7,980 nucleotides of DNA. Origin: a bacterium (GTDB lineage: Bacteria > SZUA-182 > SZUA-191). This document shows positions 5,610 through 7,980 of the stretch, piece by piece. Each line of letters opens with the position of its first letter. Position 1 is the stretch's first letter. The notes beneath the pieces were generated by a model that worked only from the letters and a program-made list of their open reading frames with translations, ran no database searches and was not told the DNA's origin. The DNA is taken from contig QIEW01000388.1 in NCBI GenBank assembly GCA_003230535.1, positions 1 through 7,980 on the forward strand. The letters are read 5' to 3'. A program made the position numbers and the translations under genes.

Positions 5610-5630
5610 ACTTATTTTCATGGAAACTAA
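5571..5630 (+). CDS. Possible leader ORF overlapping the dinG start
   Basis: A 19-codon ORF (begins MIPNHSGY, ends HGN) starts 7 bases after a GGGAG Shine-Dalgarno-like sequence (5559-5563) and stops at 5628-5630, overlapping the dinG ATG by 11 bases. The ribosome site lies in the right arm of the copy C hairpin CTCCCG...CGGGAG, so it could be masked in the RNA. Copy B encodes a related start (MIPNYSGY, 5275-5361), while copy A has ATA instead of ATG. No protein family is recognised. Translation is speculative; it would offer a way to bring ribosomes to dinG. Confidence 0.2.
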   Translation: MIPNHSGYLHIFRTYFHGN

Positions 5631-7551
5631 TACTACAATTCCACTCCCCAAGCAAGTAGGAGAAATCATCGGGACCGAGGGGGTGTTGGCGCGCCATCTA
5701 CCTCGCTATGAGCACAGACCGGCGCAGCTTCAGATGGCGCTGGCAGTCTCTGAAACGCTGGAAAAAGGCGGCTGCTTGTTGGTAGAGGCCGGAACCGGAA
5801 CCGGTAAAACCTTGGCCTATCTTATTCCCGCCATCTTAAGCAGCCGCAAGCTGCTTATATCGACGGGCACCAAAACCCTCCAGGAACAACTTTACACTAA
5901 GGATGTTCCCTTCTTGCAGCGGCACGTAGAGGTAGCTGTCTGTTATATGAAGGGTCGAGGGAATTATTTATGCTGGAGGAGATGGCTCGATTTCCTGAAA
6001 CAGCCCCGGTTTGCTTTCACCCGGGAGGCCCAGTATATGAAATTAATCCGGAATTGGCTGGAAAATACCCGTACTGGGGATCGGGCCGAGCTGGAGGAAC
6101 TTCCTGACAACTGTCATTTATGGAAGGATATCTGCTCGAGGAGTGAAACCTGCCGGGGGCAAAAATGTCCTCACTTTAGCGATTGTTTTATTACTAAGAT
6201 GAAACAGCGGGCGCTTCTGGCTAATATTATCATTGTCAACCATCATCTATTCTTCGCCGATCTGGCGGTCAGGATAGTCTCTCCGGGGGCGATCATCCCA
6301 AATTATGAGGGAGTAATTTTCGATGAAGCGCACCAGTTGGAAGAAGTGGCTACCAATTACTTTGGGTTTTCGGCAAGCAATTGGCGGATTGAGGAACTGG
6401 TGAAGGATACCCGGCGCGAGGCGGCGGACAAACCCCGGCTTTTAAAAGAATTTGAGGATCTGCTGGAGATGGTCAGCTTTCGGAGCCAGGCGTTTTTTGA
6501 CCTTATTTCGGCTCGGGAAGCAAGGTATCGCCTGCGGCCTCAGCATATTACTCCGGAGATGGGCGCCGCCTGGGCGGAGTTGGAAAATGCCCTTCTGCTT
6601 CTCTCTGCCCGTTTGGAGGGAGTGGAAAGGCAGCCTGAAGAGCTCATGGCTTGCGCCAGGCGGGCAAAATTAATCTCCGCCGAGGCAAAATTCATCCTCC
6701 GGCAGGAGAAACCGGAATATGTCTATTGGTGTGAACAGCGCCGGACCGGAATATTTCTCCATGCTTCTCAGATAGAGATGGGCTCTGAGCTTGAGGAACA
6801 TCTGTACTCCAAGGTAAAAAGTCTGGTGCTTACCAGCGCCACCCTATCCACCGACCATGGTTTCGGGTTCATAAAACAACGCCTGGGGATAGGCGATGCG
6901 CGGGAGCTTATCCTCCCCTCATGCTTTGACTTTACCCGTCAGGCAATTATCCATCTACCCAGGGGACTCCCTCCTCCCAAAAGCCGCTATTTTGTAAGGT
7001 CGGCATCAAAAACCATTTTAGAGATACTATTGAGGACAAAGGGTCGGGCTTTTGTGCTGTTTACCAGTTTCCGTAATCTGGAGGAAGCATATAGCATCTT
7101 ATCAGATAAGCTGCCCTTTAGATTATTAAAGCAAGGGGATAAACCGAAAGGGGTTTTGTTGCGGAAGTTTAAGGAGGATATACATTCGGTGTTGTTTGCT
7201 ACCGCCAGCTTCTGGGAAGGGGTGGACGTACCTGGGGAGTCGCTCTCATGCGTAATTATTGATAAGCTTCCGTTCGATGTGCCCACAGAACCGGTAGTTG
7301 AGGCGCGAATAGAAGCCATCTCCAAACAGGGCGGGAACCCGTTTATGGAGTATCAACTCCCCCTGGCTATATTAAACCTCAAGCAAGGGTTTGGCCGATT
7401 GATCCGGAACCGGAAGGATAAGGGAGTGCTGGTCCTGTTAGATAACCGGGTGCTGTCAAAAGCCTATGGCCGCATAATCTTAGAAAATCTCCCCCCCTGC
7501 CCCCATACCCCTCAGCTAAATGACATAGAACAGTTTTTCACAGGCAATTAA
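5620..7551 (+). CDS. dinG: ATP-dependent DNA helicase of the DinG/YoaA (XPD-like) family
   Basis: This 643-residue superfamily 2 helicase should unwind DNA 5'-to-3', including R-loops and repair intermediates. All key motifs are present: the RPAQ Q-motif region (33-36), Walker A AGTGTGKT (57-64, K63), four iron-sulfur cysteines C118, C178, C183 and C189 with the CX4CX5C spacing of DinG/YoaA (C172 is extra), NHH (207-209), DEAH (235-238), TSATLS (405-410), FTSF (481-484), FWEGVDVPG (531-539) and QGFGRLIR (589-596). It has no N-terminal exonuclease domain, unlike the Firmicutes DinG form, and its length is near E. coli YoaA, so YoaA is an equally good name. The ATG at 5620 fits because conserved sequence begins near residue 17, but it has no Shine-Dalgarno and lies 10 bp after repeat copy C. 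It appears monocistronic. Confidence 0.95.
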   Translation: METNTTIPLPKQVGEIIGTEGVLARHLPRYEHRPAQLQMALAVSETLEKGGCLLVEAGTGTGKTLAYLIPAILSSRKLLISTGTKTLQEQLYTKDVPFLQRHVEVAVCYMKGRGNYLCWRRWLDFLKQPRFAFTREAQYMKLIRNWLENTRTGDRAELEELPDNCHLWKDICSRSETCRGQKCPHFSDCFITKMKQRALLANIIIVNHHLFFADLAVRIVSPGAIIPNYEGVIFDEAHQLEEVATNYFGFSASNWRIEELVKDTRREAADKPRLLKEFEDLLEMVSFRSQAFFDLISAREARYRLRPQHITPEMGAAWAELENALLLLSARLEGVERQPEELMACARRAKLISAEAKFILRQEKPEYVYWCEQRRTGIFLHASQIEMGSELEEHLYSKVKSLVLTSATLSTDHGFGFIKQRLGIGDARELILPSCFDFTRQAIIHLPRGLPPPKSRYFVRSASKTILEILLRTKGRAFVLFTSFRNLEEAYSILSDKLPFRLLKQGDKPKGVLLRKFKEDIHSVLFATASFWEGVDVPGESLSCVIIDKLPFDVPTEPVVEARIEAISKQGGNPFMEYQLPLAILNLKQGFGRLIRNRKDKGVLVLLDNRVLSKAYGRIILENLPPCPHTPQLNDIEQFFTGN

Positions 7552-7574
7552 TAGCCTAATAGACAAATAATTGT

Positions 7575-7655
7575 GTCATTGCGAGGAGTAAGAGCGACGA
7601 AGCAATCCTTGTTCTCCTGTGGTATATGAGATTGCTTCGCTTCGTTCGCAATAAC
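7575..7655. repeat. Dispersed hairpin repeat downstream of dinG
   Basis: GTCATTGCGAG...GACGAAGCAATCC (7575-7609) pairs with GAGATTGCTTCGCTTCGTTCGCAATAAC (7628-7655) to form a long imperfect hairpin. It is related to the core of the element at 652-803 but lacks the CGTAAAAAGTC ends. Lying 24 bp after the dinG stop, it could end or protect the dinG transcript, though no T-run follows. Confidence 0.8.
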
Positions 7656-7980
7656 ATTTAAACGTATGCTTTTTATTGAAACGCCCTACTAGTAGGCTAT
7701 CCATTTTATATTGATGGGTTGAACGTACAGAAACATTGAACGTCCCAAATCCACCGCCTAATTTTGCTTTCTCCTTGAGCCCCAAGTGGTTATACCGATT
7801 TTTCTTTCACCAAATTGGTGAAGCTTTATACCTGCATGTTGCTAGAAGATCAAGGGTCTTCTCATTTTTGACGGTGGATTTTGGTCCAGTCAGGGCTGTT
7901 TAATTCTATCCGACCCCCCTATACTCCATGACCCTGGATATGTTCAGAGCGTTTCGGTACAATTCCAGGGCGATGTTATC
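7656..7980. other. Non-coding right end with inverted repeats
   Basis: No supportable gene was found in these 325 bases on either strand. Visible structure: a perfect 12-bp palindrome CCTACTAGTAGG (7685-7696), a 17-bp palindrome TTCACCAA-A-TTGGTGAA (7806-7822), and an inverted pair 7741-7758 / 7870-7887 sharing (A/C)AAATCCACCG, 14 of 18 positions. The last 75 bases read on the minus strand as a stop-free stretch that could be the end of a decayed gene entering from outside, but no family is recognised. Confidence 0.4.

Noticed and set aside
5462-5659. 65-codon plus-strand ORF across repeat copy C
   Set aside because: The same frame is stopped early in copies A and B, it runs into dinG in another frame, and it has no family features.
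5683-5685. GTG at dinG codon 22 as the true start
   Set aside because: Family-conserved sequence begins before it (about residue 17) and its only purine stretch is 2 bases away.
7576-7785. 69-codon minus-strand ORF at the right end
   Set aside because: It begins at TTG and its second half is the translation of the dispersed hairpin repeat (CERSEAIS-type), a common false gene.
7906-7980. Degraded transposase entering from the right on the minus strand
   Set aside because: About 24 residues (beginning DNIALELYRN) are stop-free, but no family motif is clear and the window ends.

Overview
The window looks like chromosomal DNA from a Gram-negative bacterium, most likely a deltaproteobacterium in the broad sense (Desulfobacterota or a relative). 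This is an inference from three things: a PilF/PilW-like TPR gene overlapping a rodZ-like gene, an envelope-type SH3 protein with a C-terminal anchor, and dispersed hairpin repeats of the 'cattgcgag...gaagcaat' kind common in those genomes. No rRNA, tRNA or CRISPR array was seen.

Layout from left to right. Positions 1-168 hold an inverted copy (A) of a dispersed repeat of about 165-190 bp. It is followed by a small three-helix membrane protein (198-539), a MITE-like inverted-repeat element (652-803) and an SH3b/coiled-coil/membrane-anchor protein (837-1520). The 610-bp gap that follows has no gene. It carries a good sigma-54 (-24/-12) promoter match preceded by four ATATC motifs spaced 10, 10 and 11 bp. 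It leads to a receiver-GGDEF response regulator (2131-3102), a predicted c-di-GMP synthase. A second element made of terminal inverted repeats around three perfect hairpins (3142-3265) separates this gene from two convergent, overlapping minus-strand genes: a TPR lipoprotein (4272-5069) and a RodZ-like protein (3419-4288). The RodZ reading frame is broken near its end by one extra base; the rest of its C-terminal domain is intact in another frame down to 3271. Two direct copies (B, C) of the first repeat follow at 5149-5609. Next is a complete DinG/YoaA-type iron-sulfur helicase (5620-7551), another short dispersed repeat (7575-7655), and about 325 bp with no supportable gene.

The TPR and RodZ-like genes form an operon that fits envelope, cell-shape or pilus assembly. 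The SH3 protein is also an envelope protein. The GGDEF regulator is probably under its own activator-dependent control. DinG is a DNA-repair or replication-conflict helicase with no evident link to the others.

The most interesting signals are: (i) the three-copy repeat, which carries a conserved promoter-like TTGACC-N17-TGTATT pair facing the neighbouring genes in copies A and B; (ii) a small ORF in copy C that runs into the dinG start, which itself has no Shine-Dalgarno; (iii) the rodZ frameshift; (iv) the missing conserved lysine and altered I-site in the GGDEF protein; and (v) the phased ATATC sites around the sigma-54 promoter. I found no clearly new multi-gene defence or metabolic system.
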